The notes beneath the pieces were generated by a model. The model had not been told where the DNA came from. It ran no database searches and worked only from the letters and a program-made list of their open reading frames with translations. Positions 19,625-31,069 of a DNA stretch of 64,000 nt are shown piece by piece; position 1 is the first letter of the stretch; each line of letters starts with the position of its first letter. The DNA comes from Ascarosepion bandense (taxonomy: Eukaryota; Mollusca; Cephalopoda; Sepiida; Sepiidae). Made by a program: the position numbers and the translations under genes. The stretch spans positions 544,001 through 608,000 of the forward strand of contig JBBBDQ010001274.1 of NCBI GenBank assembly GCA_037127315.1, written 5' to 3'.

Positions 19625-20004
19625 AGCAAAAGAAATATGACAAATTGGAAAATGTTTTCGTGTGACGCGTTTCGTTCTTCAGAACTTCAGAGGTGTATGT
19701 TTATGTTTAGGATAATGATAATGCACATGCACACGAACGGAAGCAACGCTGGTAACTTCATTTTTTGATTACATGTGTATTGGGTACAAAATCTATCCGA
19801 TTACCAATACGCAAACGCACGCAATATATAAAATAATGTTTATATATAAAATTCTCAGCGTTTTTTGGTTCCATCGCATGAATAATTGCATCAAGATAAG
19901 CATATAGTTAGTCCAACGAAATCGTAAAGGACAAAACACGGGACAAAAACATTTCCCACTTTTTCAAATTTTTCTTAAAATTATTATATATATATATATA
20001 GTAG

Positions 20005-20525
20005 TAGGTCTCCGTCTGTCAGGGTTGACCATGAGTAGCATCCTAGTTGTTTGCTTGGCTGGAGCATTGGCGTCTGGGACTCTAGAAGCCGAGGCTGGAG
20101 TGACCGTCTTTGTTGCAGAGGCTGCATTTATGTTTTGTTTTTGGTCTGTCGGAGCCGTGATTTTGCTTTCTGAGAACCCGTCTCTCCATGGTGACTTGTG
20201 TCAGTTGTTCCCCTCTTGATTTGAGTTGTTGGGCCAGGGTTCCTCTCTATTTGGTACGGTTGACTGCTACGTTTTCTCATGACTTAGTGTTGATGCCCAC
20301 AGCCTTCATATCACTTTTTATGATGTCCCGATACCGCAGTTGTGGCCGCCTGGTGGCCCTTCTTCCAGAGGCCAGCTCTCCATGCAGGAGGTCTTTTGGA
20401 GTACGACCGTCTGGCATGCAGTGGACATGGCCTAAGCAGCGATGCCTGCGCTGTTTAAGGAGTGTAAGTATGGTGGGAAGATCTGCGCGAGACAGGACTT
20501 CAGTCTATGAGCTGAATATGTGGCT
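20005..20525 (-). pseudogene. LINE beta RT C-terminus with CCHH finger
   Basis: A minus-strand frame with RRHRCLGHVHCMPDGRTPKD, LLHGELASGRRATRRPQLRY, then CNKDGHS and a remnant zinc finger. This is the familiar 'LGHV-RMPDGR-PKDLLYGEL...GRPQLRYKD' C-terminus of one non-LTR retrotransposon group. Two other copies are in the window (22612, 28200). Frame breaks and stops make it inactive. Confidence 0.75.
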
Positions 20526-20783
20526 TATTATCTGACAAGAGAAATACAATAAGTTAAGGAGAGGTAAGAAAAAAGTGTCTGCAATCTAACATGTTTCACG
20601 TTAACAAGCTTTGATATATATTTATATATATATATATATTACTGCACGCTACTGCAAATGACCAAATTTGAAGAGAAATTAGAAATCGATTACACTCTGT
20701 CACTCCAGTGGGTCTGTAACTGGCCCTATGTTGAAAGAAAGGAAACTAAAGCAGTTGATTCAATTAATTTACGCAAGGGTGTG

Positions 20784-20812
20784 ACTGTGTGTGTGTGACT
20801 GTGTGTGTGTGT

Positions 20813-20861
<49 letters not shown>

Positions 20862-20876
20862 CTATATATATATATA
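20784..20876. repeat. (TG)n and (TA)n microsatellite
   Basis: TG runs with interruptions, then TA. 20880-21530 has no element I recognise. Confidence 0.95.
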
Positions 20877-21535
20877 ACAAAGTGTTTTTGGTTCTACGCA
20901 AAGCCTTTATTATTTAACTTTTTATGAATATTTTGCTTTATGTTTGTGTTTAGTGTTTGACTCTAAATTTAACACGCAGCAGGAAGACATCAAATAATTC
21001 CATGTTATTATTTATATCTGGTAGCATCTGTTTTTATGTCATCCATATCCGCTGTTCTTGATTAACTGAAATAATTTCTTAATTCATATTAAATATTAAA
21101 TACACAAATTTATAAAAACAAACTATGTTGTGTTATTCATTTCTTATTTTGTATTTAAAATTTAATTGTTATAATGTTGATAGATTCTATTGATTAGTTA
21201 TATAGTGATTTCAAAGATAGCCACTTTCTACCTTTAAAATGGTAACTACCTCAGCACTTAGATCTTGTGTTTGAGAGCAAACAAAACTAAACAATGTATA
21301 AATGGAAGCAGTAGTGATATTTTTGAAATAGTATATTTTGAAAATCTAGTGAATATGATGAGTCCTAATAATAAAACATGGCATCAAGTATTAAAGTATT
21401 TATTAAAGCCTCCCAAACTGGCTTAATTAGAACTTTGGAAATAATATTTTATAGAATATGTCAAAGAAACGACGACGTGGTACACTGGAGTCAGAAAGGG
21501 AAAACAGGCCCTTGCAACGCTGGGTATCAATACTA

Positions 21536-21536
<1 letters not shown>

Positions 21537-21570
<34 letters not shown>
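21537..21570. repeat. (TA)n microsatellite
   Basis: TA run. 21571-22400 is unique and becomes A/G-rich after about 21950; no gene supported. Confidence 0.95.
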
Positions 21571-21571
<1 letters not shown>

Positions 21572-22400
21572 TCAAATAAACCGATGCCGTTAAGTCATTT
21601 AGTTGTCGATATATCATTAAATCGACCTGTTTACATCCGTAGAAGAGGGTACAATAAAATAAGGATCATAGCAGTACATGACTTTTGCATAGTTTCTCTT
21701 AGGCGATCGTAGACAAGCACACACACATATAACGCCCACAAACAAACACATGCGCACTCAAGTTCTGTTATATAAAATCGCACGAATGAACGTTCACGTG
21801 GATCTAGCGTCAAGTGGAAAGACTTGGACAACTGCGTTATCAATCAATCGCTACTGTAAGAATGAAATGTCGATCTAACGACGTTGGACAACTTCCTGAC
21901 AAGAACGCATCATGTCTGCGCAGTGGATCACCGTCTGTTCCGGTGATTATGGCGGATAAAAAAAAAAGAGCAGGAAACCAAAAGAACGGGAACAACAAAA
22001 AACAAAAATAGGTATTGAAACAGAAGCAAGACTAAGTATTAAACTGACGCATAAAAAGACACAGTAATCGCATAAAAATTTGGTAACTTGTCCGTTTGAC
22101 TCAATGCAGTGGCGGGAAGATAGGAAAGAACGAGAAAAAAAGTTGACTCCAAAAGATAGAACAATAAGCAATAATAAAAATAATAACAAAAATGAAAAGC
22201 GTAAGTAAAGGAAAGTATGTAATAGTGGGAAGCAAATTATTTAAAAGAGTTGTATAAAAATTATTTCAAAATAGATGGAAGGATTTGAAGAAAATATCGA
22301 TGAAAAGAAGTGAATAATGAAATTCTTTAGGGTGGTAAATAAACAGTGATTGTAAAGATGAGATGAACTGAGAAGTAAAGAAAATATAATTAAAAAAGTA

Positions 22401-22402
<2 letters not shown>

Positions 22403-22446
<44 letters not shown>
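22403..22446. repeat. (AAT)14 microsatellite
   Basis: Perfect AAT run within a purine-rich stretch; no LINE end adjoins it. 22447-22610 is A-rich. Confidence 0.95.
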
Positions 22447-22611
22447 GAGTAAAAGAATGATGGACATAAGAGTAGAAAATTAAAACTCAAAATAGTAAAA
22501 GAAAAAGTTAAAGGAATGAAACAAGTTTGGGAAATTTTAGAACGAAACCTAAAATGAATAAATGTTAACTAAATGTAGATGGTATTAATTAAAATTAAAA
22601 ATGAATTCAAA

Positions 22612-22965
22612 TGTATGTAGTGGGCCTCCATCGGTCAGGGTTGACCATAGGTAGCATCCTAGTTGTCTGCTTGGCTGGAGCATTGGCGTCTGAGACTGTA
22701 GAAGCTGATGCCGGAGTGACAGTCTTTGTTGCAGAGGCTGCATTTATGTTTTGTTTCTGGTCTGTCGGAGCTGATTTTGCTTTCTGAGAACCCGTCTCTC
22801 CTCTCCGTGACGACTTGTGTCAGTTGTTGCCCTCTTGATTTGAGTTGTTGGGCCAGGGTTCCTCTCTATTTGGTACGGTTGACTGCTACGCTTTCCCATG
22901 ACTTCATGTTGATGCCCACACCCTTTATATGGCGTTTTATGAGGTTACTATACCACGTCATATGA
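22612..22965 (-). pseudogene. LINE beta 3' fragment
   Basis: Clearly related to 20005-20350 over the last part of the coding region and the 3' end (GTTGACCATAGGTAGCATCC, then GCATTTATGTTTTGTTT). Minus-strand orientation. Truncated at 22965, just before the P-like element. Confidence 0.75.
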
Positions 22966-23109
22966 CGCCAAGAACTTGTGACGTCAAGAACTTGTGTCCT
23001 TTAAGTTTAGAGAAAGGACTCGTCGTTCGTGTATTAGATTTTTCACAGTGTTTTGAATTATTTATCTATTCTTTCTTTTAAATATTGCATCAACTTATAA
23101 ACAAAAACA

Positions 23110-24120
23110 ATGCCTTACAGATGCGTTGTACCAAATTGCAAAGGAAATTATACAAACGGCCCAAAACTTCATGTATTTTCTTTTCCAAAAGATAAAGAAT
23201 TATCTGATGTTTTGGATTCGTAATATCAAAAGAGACAACTTTTTACCTACTAAATTCAGCAGAGTGAGTATATATTTTCTATTAAATATAAGTAAATTTA
23301 ACTGAAACTTTTATGATTTAATCAATTTCATATCTTTCTAATTCACAACACAAAGTTGACATAAATCTAGCGAAAAAATCATATTCAACATGACTTGACT
23401 TCATCACTGGCGTTGTTTTTAAAAGCTAAAACCTCATTTTTAAAAAATAAACTTTAAAGAAATTGTTGATATAAATCCATAAAGGAATATTTTTATAGAC
23501 ATAAAATATAATTCTTATAATTCTAACATTTCTTTAGAATTGTATTATTCGTAAATAAAATAAACTTTAAGGAGTAAATTAATTTCATCTTTGTAATTCA
23601 CAACACGTCAAAAAAAATTGAAGAAGTTTTTAAAAGATAGAAACCTCATGAAAAACATTTTTAAAAATTTTCAATATAGATTTATGAAGGAATATGTTTA
23701 TAGGCATAAAAATAATTCTAATAGTGTAACAATTTTTTAGAATTTTTTTAATAAAAAATGTATTTTATTTGTTATTTTAATTTTAAAATATATAAATGTT
23801 AAAAGTTCTCTCCTTATTTGTACTTAGTTTTGTCATTTATAATCATTTTGTTGAATTAATAAATTAAATCATATTCCTTAAAATATCAGAACACTTCACC
23901 TTTCCTAAAATTGTAAGAAAAATGCTTCATATTTTAAATTTTTCCTGAATTATTTTTTTTCGCAAGAATTTAAAATATGTTTGGTCTTTGAAAATTTTTT
24001 AGATATGTGAACTACATTTTCGACCGGAGGAAAAAAGGAGAGAATCGTCAGCGTTTGACCAAAAAAACAAAAACAAAAAAAAGTGTCAAAATTGCAGTTA
24101 GACTTCAAAAAACATATCTT
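23110..24120 (+). pseudogene. THAP zinc-finger domain in two exons
   Basis: Exon 1 (23110-23263) begins MPYRCVVPNC and contains KLHVFSFPKDKE, then after a 1-bp frameshift WIRNIKRDNFLPTKFSR. It ends at AGA followed by a GTGAGT donor (23264). A 739-bp AT-rich intron ends TTTTTTAG (24002). Exon 2 continues in phase with ICELHFRPEE (24003 on). Together these give the C2CH pattern (C-X4-C ... C-X2-H) and AVPTIF-like tail of a THAP DNA-binding domain, which in P-type transposases binds near the element ends. The frameshift near codon 35 and later stops inactivate it. Confidence 0.75.
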
Positions 24121-24344
24121 CAGGATGGTGCTATCCCTAGAATTTTCCAAACTGTCCCTCATATTTATCTTCATTGGGCACCTCTAGAGAGTCACCAGAT
24201 TCTACGAGAATTCGACTGGAGAATTCTGCTCTTAAAAGTGCTTTAAATAAAAGTATTACTAATGACATAACATATAAAAAGCAGAAGAAATTCCATAATA
24301 TTGATGGCGTAGAAGAGAAATTAAATTTTCTTGATAGAAATTGT

Positions 24345-24785
24345 GGTGATACCGACCGAGCAAAAGCGATGGGCGGATGTTTGCGCTCTCACGACCAAAA
24401 AGCAAATGACCAAAAGTCGTTGTTGCGAAGCCGGCCTCGCGCAGATGTTCCAGTTGAAAAATAAAAGTTAATTAAATATTATATTTCCGGTTCGCGAGCC
24501 TACGCGAATTTTATTTATCGGCCAATGGGAAGCCCAGAAACAAATACGGATATGAATCCCAAATGATCTGCTGCGATTCAAAAATTCAAAATAAAAAGCC
24601 GATACTGAAAGCACCCAGCCAGATAGGCCCAGGCTCGAGAGAGACGAGTAATTAGTATCCCCCTTGACCCAAGTCAAGCGGCTTACTCTCCTAGCCTCCC
24701 TTCCCTCTCTTCTTATCTGTCGCTGTCTCAAAACTACTTATTGAACTAAGGAGCGAATACATCAAAGACATTTCTTACTTACAAC
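24345..24785 (+). mobile_element. Possible solo LTR inserted in the P-like element
   Basis: It starts TGTGGTGATACCGACCGAGC and interrupts the decayed P-like frame. It carries AATAAA near 24460 and ends near GTTCTCACA. Base composition is more GC-rich than the surroundings. No clean target-site duplication was seen, so the borders and even the class are uncertain. The stretch 24786-25080 has no recognisable feature. Confidence 0.35.
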
Positions 24786-25082
24786 GTTCTCACATTCCTA
24801 AGCATTAATTCTCTTTTCAGCATTTTATTGCCATGAACATTTTAACGTCCCTTGGACCTATACTTAAGTATTACTTTAATTGTAAAAACCTTAAGTGATA
24901 TGGGTATATATAAAATGTTATTTTTCAACTTAATTTGCTTTTCTTGACTTATAATCATTTTATGACTTATAGTGGGCTATATAGAACGAGGCCAAATTCC
25001 GTTAATCTGCAACAATACACAACTACCCTTTATTAGAACGGACTCTCTACTATAAACTATGGATAACCCGCTATAAATTTAC

Positions 25083-25430
25083 TTGAATGCTGTTAGGCAG
25101 CAAGAAACACTTATTATATGCAGCATTATCAAATTCCCATATCCAAAAATCAATATGTCTCTTGTAATTGAATCTGATTTTACTGTACATGTGTTTTATA
25201 GAGATATGGAAATGAATACAATAGAGGAATATGAGGTTCCTAAAAATGTAACTGATCAAAATAGTCTTGAAATTCAGATAGAAAACATGAAGAAAATTGA
25301 CACAAAACAGCAAACTAAACCTCAAAATATGATTTTTTTAATTAAAATTGTTAATGTCATTTCTACTATTGGTGCAAAAGAATCAAACAAATATTTTAAT
25401 TCAATCTAATTTATATGAGCAGTTAAATTT
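25083..25430 (+). pseudogene. P-like transposase, middle region
   Basis: An open frame of 108 codons with many charged residues (ESDFTVHVFYRDMEMNTIEE, ENMKKIDTKQ). It lies between the THAP domain and the catalytic core and probably belongs to the same transposase. It then continues in broken frames with a CSPKGYKLLR-like segment (25495-25530), common in THAP9/P-type proteins. Confidence 0.4.
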
Positions 25431-25639
25431 CATGACACTGATAAGCTTGATTATTTAACAGAAGTTATAATATTTTCTTCGTTGTTATATAACTGCTCCC
25501 CTAAAGGGTACAAATTATTAAGAGACAACAAAAATATAATTTTACCAAGCTATTCAGCCATTAAAAAACTTACCTTACCAACATATATGAATCTTTTGAT
25601 TGAACAACATAACAATTTTCTAATGTATATAAAAATGAA

Positions 25640-26075
25640 TTTAAGTTACTAGTGGATAAGTACACTACAGTATCTTTACTTGATGAAATTAATCTAAAAC
25701 CTTATTTTGATTATAAGGGTGGTAATATTTTTGGCTTATCTGACAAGAACAATGAAGCTGTAACAAGTGCTTTTGCCTTTATGGTTAGCAGTGTATTCTC
25801 ACAATATAAGAATGTTGTACATGTTATGCCAACTAAATGCCTTAAAGCTGAGAATTAATTTCACATAGTTAAACGTATTATAATTGGTTTAAAGGAGATA
25901 GGCTTTCAAGTATTATCAATCATAACAGATAATAATGCAATAAATAAAAAAGCTATAACCTTCTTTTTCATTTCCCCAAAGCTTTCCATTGTATATCCCC
26001 AACCAGTTATAAAGTCTCAATCTCTTTTTTTCTTATTTGACTCAATCCATATATTAAAATGCATTAGAAACAATT
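25640..26075 (+). pseudogene. P-like transposase RNase H-like core
   Basis: The frame contains LLDEINLKPYFDYKGGNIFG (a first acidic residue in LDEI), VHVMPTKCLKAEN, then after a stop VLSIITDNNAINKKA (second Asp). After another shift comes LFDSIHILKCIRNNWL, ending at 26075 where a LINE is inserted. LDEI...F.Y..G...G, TDNN and FD-H-LK-IRNN are signature blocks of P-element/THAP9 transposases. Multiple stops. Confidence 0.75.
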
Positions 26076-26382
26076 GGCTTGGTCAAGAGACAAATGAAGT
26101 TCCTGGGACATGAAATAAGGAAGGAGAGCTTGGAGAACCTGATACTGACAGGCCAGATAGAAGGAAAAAGAGACAGAGGAAGGCAGCGGATAACATATTT
26201 GCCTGATCAGATGGATGACGGAACGGGGGTTGGGAGGTGTAACAGGAGCAAACATATTAAGAGCCACAAGGGATAGAGAGACGTGGAGAACCATGATCGC
26301 CTACTTCTTGAAGGTACAGGGTACATAAAAGAAGAAGAAGAAGAAGAAGAAGAAGAAGAAGAAGAAGAAGAAGAAGAAGAAG
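26076..26382 (+). mobile_element. LINE alpha insertion with (GAA)18 tail
   Basis: 5'-truncated non-LTR element: VKRQMKFLGHEIRKESLENL, ILTGQIEGKRDRGRQRITYL, then decay and a perfect (AAG/GAA)n tail at 26328-26382. The P-like frame breaks off at 26075 and resumes after the tail, so this is a nested younger insertion. It is the best copy for defining the 3' end of this family. Confidence 0.8.
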
Positions 26383-26539
26383 ACCATATAAAGGTTGTCG
26401 GTTTAAAAATAAATACTGTAATCTACTTAGAGTAAATGAAGAAAATTGTAAATTTTCTCTCTATTCTGTGACTGGTTATAATATTAGAATATCATTTCTG
26501 GAAGAAATGGCAAATAAACAAAGGAAACATTCACTGTTT

Positions 26540-27370
26540 TGTGTCATACAACCTATGCGTTTCTAGAATTGACCAAGTATTGCCAAGAAGAATTGAAAAT
26601 GCTGTACATATTACTTGGCAAATTTCAAACTGATCACCTTGAGGCAAGGTTTGGTAAATACCGGCAGCTTAGTGGGGATCAAAATAATATCTCAATGCGG
26701 CAAGTATTTTTGTGTGAAAAAAAATTAGAATGCTATCAGTTTTAAAACTGAGCTTACCATTTAATCAGCAATGCATTAAAATTGATTTAAAGAATTTACA
26801 AGAAACAAACTGGGATGAAGTGACAGAGGAGCAAAAGTTAGATGTGTATAAATTTAGAATTGATGTTAATGAGGATGATGTTAATAAATGTAGAGAAGTT
26901 CTTCCTGTAATTCTCTACTTACCAGATTATTGCTGTCATGTAATTTTAAGAAAATTAAATGCGATAGTTTTAAAGATTTAATATCTGGAAGAGATAATGT
27001 GGAAGAAATACCTGAAATATACTGCTATTTTCAGGGGATTAATAGAAGTTCTCATTTATATCTTAATGATACAACTACAAATTTTGTTCTATATAATTAT
27101 GCAATCATCGGTAAGCTGATAAAAAAAATTTCTTCATTGGGTAAATCAAAAGAAATTAGCAATGCATATAACATTGAATGTTTTAGCAGATAATGAGCTT
27201 CTTTTTAATGTTGACCCTTTTGATGAGAATCACGCCTAGAAAAAATCGAAGGAATGTTTGTCTGGAGCTCTACAAATGCTCTTTTAAATATTTTTTGTTC
27301 TAGGGAAGATAATAATATTACATGTAACAAGTTAAGCAAAAAAAGAAAATTTCAAACATTCAGCAATTGT
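26540..27370 (+). pseudogene. P-like transposase C-terminal region
   Basis: 26610-26725 encodes FQTDHLEARFGKYRQLSGDQ then NISMRQVFLCEKKL, a block typical of P/THAP9 transposases. 26757-26985 and 26985-27195 continue with SGRDNVEEIPEIYCYFQGIN and YLNDTTTNFVLYNYA. The reading ends near 27365 with KLSKKRKFQTFS. The same C-terminal order is found at 51786-52220 on the minus strand. Frame changes between the pieces show decay. Confidence 0.75.
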
Positions 27371-27545
27371 ATTTTTCTATAAGTATTATTTGATTTTTAA
27401 ATCTATTTATTGTTTGCATCTAATTTATTTGTTTCTTACTCATATTCAATTGTTTTATTTATTCATCATTTATCTGTTTATTTCTTTAGTTTATTCAATT
27501 ATTATTTGTTCCTTAATTCATAATTCAGTTGCTGCCGTATTTGAG

Positions 27546-27728
27546 TAGTTTAGTCTATCTACTCCAATTGAAAAAAAAAAAAGAAAAGAAAAATGAGTGA
27601 AAGACTGGAAAAGAGAAAACCGGAAACCACATCCTAAACAGGGAACAAGGGATGAGCCTCTTCACCTGTTCAATAGACGAGGGTGGAGTGTGAACCGAGC
27701 GATAGTTTAGTCTCTCTACTCCAATATA
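27546..27728 (+). repeat. 155-bp-family repeat, 1.15 units in tandem
   Basis: TAGTTTAGTCTATCTACTCC at 27546 recurs at 27703 (one mismatch), 157 bp later. In between: GGAAACCACATCCTAAACAG, GATGAGCCTCTTCACCTGTT. Either a 22-bp target duplication or the start of a second tandem unit. The array at 39481 favours the latter. 27729-28190 has no other feature I can support. Confidence 0.65.
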
Positions 27729-28199
27729 TTCAGTTGTTTTATTTTTTAATCATTTACTTGCAATTTGTTTGTACCCCAATTCATAATTCAGTTATTGTTG
27801 AAAGTGTATAAGAATAATAATTACTTACGATATTGTAAATTTGCAGAATAATTGTTAAAATCGAAATAAAAACATGCAAATTAAAACAATGCTGATTAAA
27901 ATTTCAAAAAACAAATATATTTTCAAATTTGAAACAATTACAATAATGAACGAATTTCAGTTTTTAAATTTTGATGAAATGTAACGTGATGTTTTGTTTA
28001 TTCACTTTAGCATCGCTTTCAACAACAATTTATTATTATTATTAATCATTTAGAAAAGAATGAATATTATTAAATACAGTTCAGTAGTATACAATCTTAA
28101 CCTGTTTCTTTTATTATTTTTTAAACGTAATTTTAAAAAGTTTTCTAAGACTTTTTCTTTAGTTTACAATCATTCATTTCTGCCAGTCTTGCTAACCGA

Positions 28200-28345
28200 A
28201 GACCGACGTAGGACTACTTTTGTGACGCTAAGTCACGATCGAGCCGGCCTTCACTTTTCGGTGGTCGTGTCTGTGGCCACCCAGTGGGTCTTCTTCCAGG
28301 AGCCAGCCCTCCATGCAGGTCTTTTGGAATGCGATGAATTCAAAT
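28200..28345 (-). pseudogene. LINE beta fragment
   Basis: A minus-strand piece with the KDLHGGLAPGRRPTGWPQ-type block, matching 20330-20400. Truncated on both sides. Confidence 0.5.
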
Positions 28346-29278
28346 GTATAAAAATCAGAATAAAGAGAAAATAAAGCCCAATTATTAAATAACTGATTAA
28401 AGTAAAAAAGATAGTTAATGTTTATTTCCTGCGTAAGAAAAAAATTAGACAAAGTATAGAGAAACGAAACTAAGTTCTAACACTTAGAAGAAAATTAATG
28501 AAAAAATACAAATAAATAATACATGAAAGATGTCTAAGGAAAAGAGAAAGAAAAATTGTTTTGCTTTTTAAAGAGAGGGGAAAGCCGATCGAGATTTGAA
28601 GGATTTTGTGATGTGATTGAGTTGGACAGCGAATCAAATATTTACCGCCTCTGAAGTCGGTGTGTCGAATGGATCAATGAATTTTTCCCCCTCGCGAAAA
28701 TAGCAATAATTCTTCGCATTTGATTATCTTAGCAATATTATCAACCTACTGTAATCAACAATAAGGGATAAAGTTAAATTGAATCGTTTTAGTTTTGTTG
28801 AATGAATTTTGATTTTATTTGCAAAATCCCGTCTTACCTTTGTTTGCATCTCGTTATATACTCCATTTCTACCATTTTCTTTCCAATATTTGTATTAATT
28901 TCATCAAATCACAGGCATTAGATGATATCTGTTAAGTATCACGCATTATATGTAAATGTCTGATTATACGAGATATGAAGTAGAAACTAATAGGGAGAAG
29001 TCGATTTGAAAAAAATTATAAACACAGTAAGGATCAAACTATAACTTTTCAGGGATAGTCTCATTAGCAATATACATAAAGTGCATTAGTTTCCGCCATA
29101 ACATCGTTATTAACCTACCAGTATTGATAACATTTATAGAATACCTTTATATTTGTGGAACCAATATACTGTAGAAAAAAGTTTACCAAGTAAACTAAAT
29201 CTTCTGAAAAAAATAAATAACATGCTATTCCCTTAACACCACTTTACCACTTGCAGGTCAATTTGCTAACTTCGTTTC
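28346..29278. other. No recognisable feature
   Basis: AT-rich sequence of mixed composition. No open frame with domain resemblance, no repeat shared with the rest of the window that I could detect. Confidence 0.6.
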
Positions 29279-29512
29279 TGATACCGGATACTCGGATGAA
29301 CGAAGACAAACAATCAAAGAGCCTGTACCAAACGAATGACAATCTTCCTCGTACTAATCGTACCTTTTATATAATACCAGTTAAACAAGGTCTTCGGCAT
29401 CAGTCTCCTCAGCCCTTTCACTAGTCTAGTTCACTCTATCAAAGTACTAGTCAAGATAGCTGTCAGTTACTAGACAGGATCTCTCTATCTTTTTCTACTG
29501 CGAAGAAAGGAG

Positions 29513-29557
<45 letters not shown>

Positions 29558-29724
29558 TCACTCTCTTTCGTTCACTCTTTCTCTCTGTTCCAACGCACCA
29601 TATGCTAGGAACGCGGTCTTACAAACAACAAGCATACAAGTTTGCCTTTGTATTCAAGAAAATAAACCTTCTAAAACAAATTCTGCTGAGTTTTCCGTCT
29701 TTTTTATTTAATATAAAAACCGAC
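29279..29724 (+). mobile_element. LTR candidate
   Basis: It starts TGATACCGGATAC and ends AACCGACA, and carries a TATA-like TTTTATATAATACC (29366-29379) and AATAAA (29661). A CT microsatellite (29515-29570) lies inside. Directly after its end TTCTGCGCCAAGCTCCACG resembles the primer-binding-site region that follows LTRs. No internal coding region follows and no second LTR was seen, so it would be a truncated element. Class is inferred. Confidence 0.45.
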
Positions 29725-29749
29725 ATTCTGCGCCAAGCTCCACGTTTTT

Positions 29750-30185
29750 ATTAATTGGTATCACCCAGTGCAAGGCAATAAAGCCACTGAGACACAAATG
29801 GTTTATAGGATGTAAAAGAATTAGGAACAGAAACATTAATAATGAGCGGGAATATAAGAGAGTAATCCGGAGGGCTGTAAATAGCGATTGACATTGCATT
29901 TAAATTTTAAGATTAAATTTAGCTAAAAAACATAGAACCGGATAGAAACTTCACAATAAAAAAGTGCGAGAAAAGAAACTGTCAGCATAGAACTTACGGT
30001 TACATCTAGCCCGCAGAACGGTAAATTGATGATATCTTGACGCCAGTTTGGTACGGCATTTAAATTCAAAAGATCTAGGAACCATAGCGAAGAGCTCATC
30101 TGAACAATTATCATGAAAGTATTTATAGAAATGACACAGAGAGGCAACTTTACGGCAGTGAAAAGGTGATGTGACAAAATCGTAT
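29750..30185. repeat. Dispersed repeat delta, copy 1
   Basis: This matches 54070-54480: AGTGCGAGAAAAGAAACTG-like start, CTTACGGTTACATCTAGCCC, GACGCCAGTTTGGTACGGCA, ATGAAAGTATTTATAGAAA. On the minus strand there is an 84-codon frame (WRQDIINLPF, DVTVSSMLTVSFLAL). In copy 2 the equivalent frame is open but partly shifted. Unknown family; it might be a duplicated exon. Confidence 0.5.
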
Positions 30186-30409
30186 AAATTTCAGCTTATA
30201 ATATCTCCTCATACTAAATACATGGCTCAAGAGCAACTGAAGACTGAGTATTACTGAAAGATTGATAGTTGGTTTTTGGTTAGCGGCATATCATCCTCAA
30301 TGGGCTATTTACTGCTGAAATATAAATATTTTGTCTGCATTCTTTTAATAATAATGATTTAGTGATATGTTTTATTAATTAACTTATACTGAAGGTGAGA
30401 AGAGGTGTA

Positions 30410-30597
30410 TTCTCAAGTGTATTAGCGCGCAAGTGAATATAAGAAACCCAACTAAAGTGGAACCCGGCTCTTCGATTAAAACTTCGAAGCCATTACACCA
30501 CCCTCACATCCAAACTTACAGTACCTTGTATTCCCAAGCAGTCACCCATCAGGATGCTGACCATGCTTGATGTTGTTTAACGTGATGTGGCTGTAAA
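30410..30597 (-). mobile_element. Dimeric 5S-tRNA SINE head
   Basis: On the minus strand 30597-30515 resembles a 5S rRNA lacking its middle: ACATCACGTTAAACAACATC then GGTCAGCATCCTGATGGGTG and ACTGCTTGGGAATAC. These correspond to the 5S internal control regions (GTTAAGCAACGTC; GGATGGGTGACCGCCTGGGA). It is followed by a tRNA-like unit (GGGTGGTGTAATGGCTTCG; B-box GAGCCGGGTTCCAC) and by TATTCACTTGCGCG, the start of the tRNA-SINE body. A second example is at 62880-63082. The 5S identity is from remembered consensus; percent identity was not computed. Confidence 0.75.
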
Positions 30598-31069
30598 CAG
30601 TTGCTGAAAGAGGTGTGTGATATTAATGTAAGGGTTATGAGGATACGCAATATTGATAACGGCAGGCTCTTTAATTTAACATATACTTTGAGGTAATCCT
30701 AAGAGAACTAGAAGTCCTACTGGGATTTATTATTGGTGAGTATAATCCTAAAAATATTAGATATGCAGGTGACACCGTATAGTTGGTAGACACGGAATTA
30801 ACACATTTGAACTTCGTAACAATATTGCAAAGAAAAGGGATAATGAACAACTGAGAAAAAACACTTAAGACATTTTTATGTATTTAGAGATTCTTGTTAA
30901 AATACATAGAAGAATCTGCAATATTATTGGTCCTGACTTGACACCTTAATCTTAGTCCATTTCCCACTGCCGTAATGTCGCAGTATATGTTCTATAAATA
31001 CTTTTATGGTGACTGTTCTGATGAACTTTCCTGTATGGGACTTGGACTATGAATTTTTGCGCAGTACTG

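Larger units (their letters stand above)
22979..28200 (+). mobile_element. P-element/THAP-type DNA transposon, decayed and invaded
   Basis: Coding pieces in order on the plus strand: a THAP domain split by an intron (23110-24120), a middle region (25083-25430), an RNase H-like core (25640-26075), a post-insertion region (26540-26745) and the C-terminus (26757-27365). A relative on the minus strand at 51207-53798 shares the first exon and the C-terminus. The left border may lie near a TGACGTCA at 22979. The right border is unclear; a weakly inverted GTGACGCTAAGTCAC near 28219 is a candidate. Insertions inside: a possible LTR (about 24345-24785) and a LINE (26076-26382). Confidence 0.65.

Noticed and set aside
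24345..24464. A host exon within the P-like region
   Set aside because: The 96-codon frame (24174-24464) changes character at 24345, where a different, more GC-rich sequence begins; the two parts belong to different elements.
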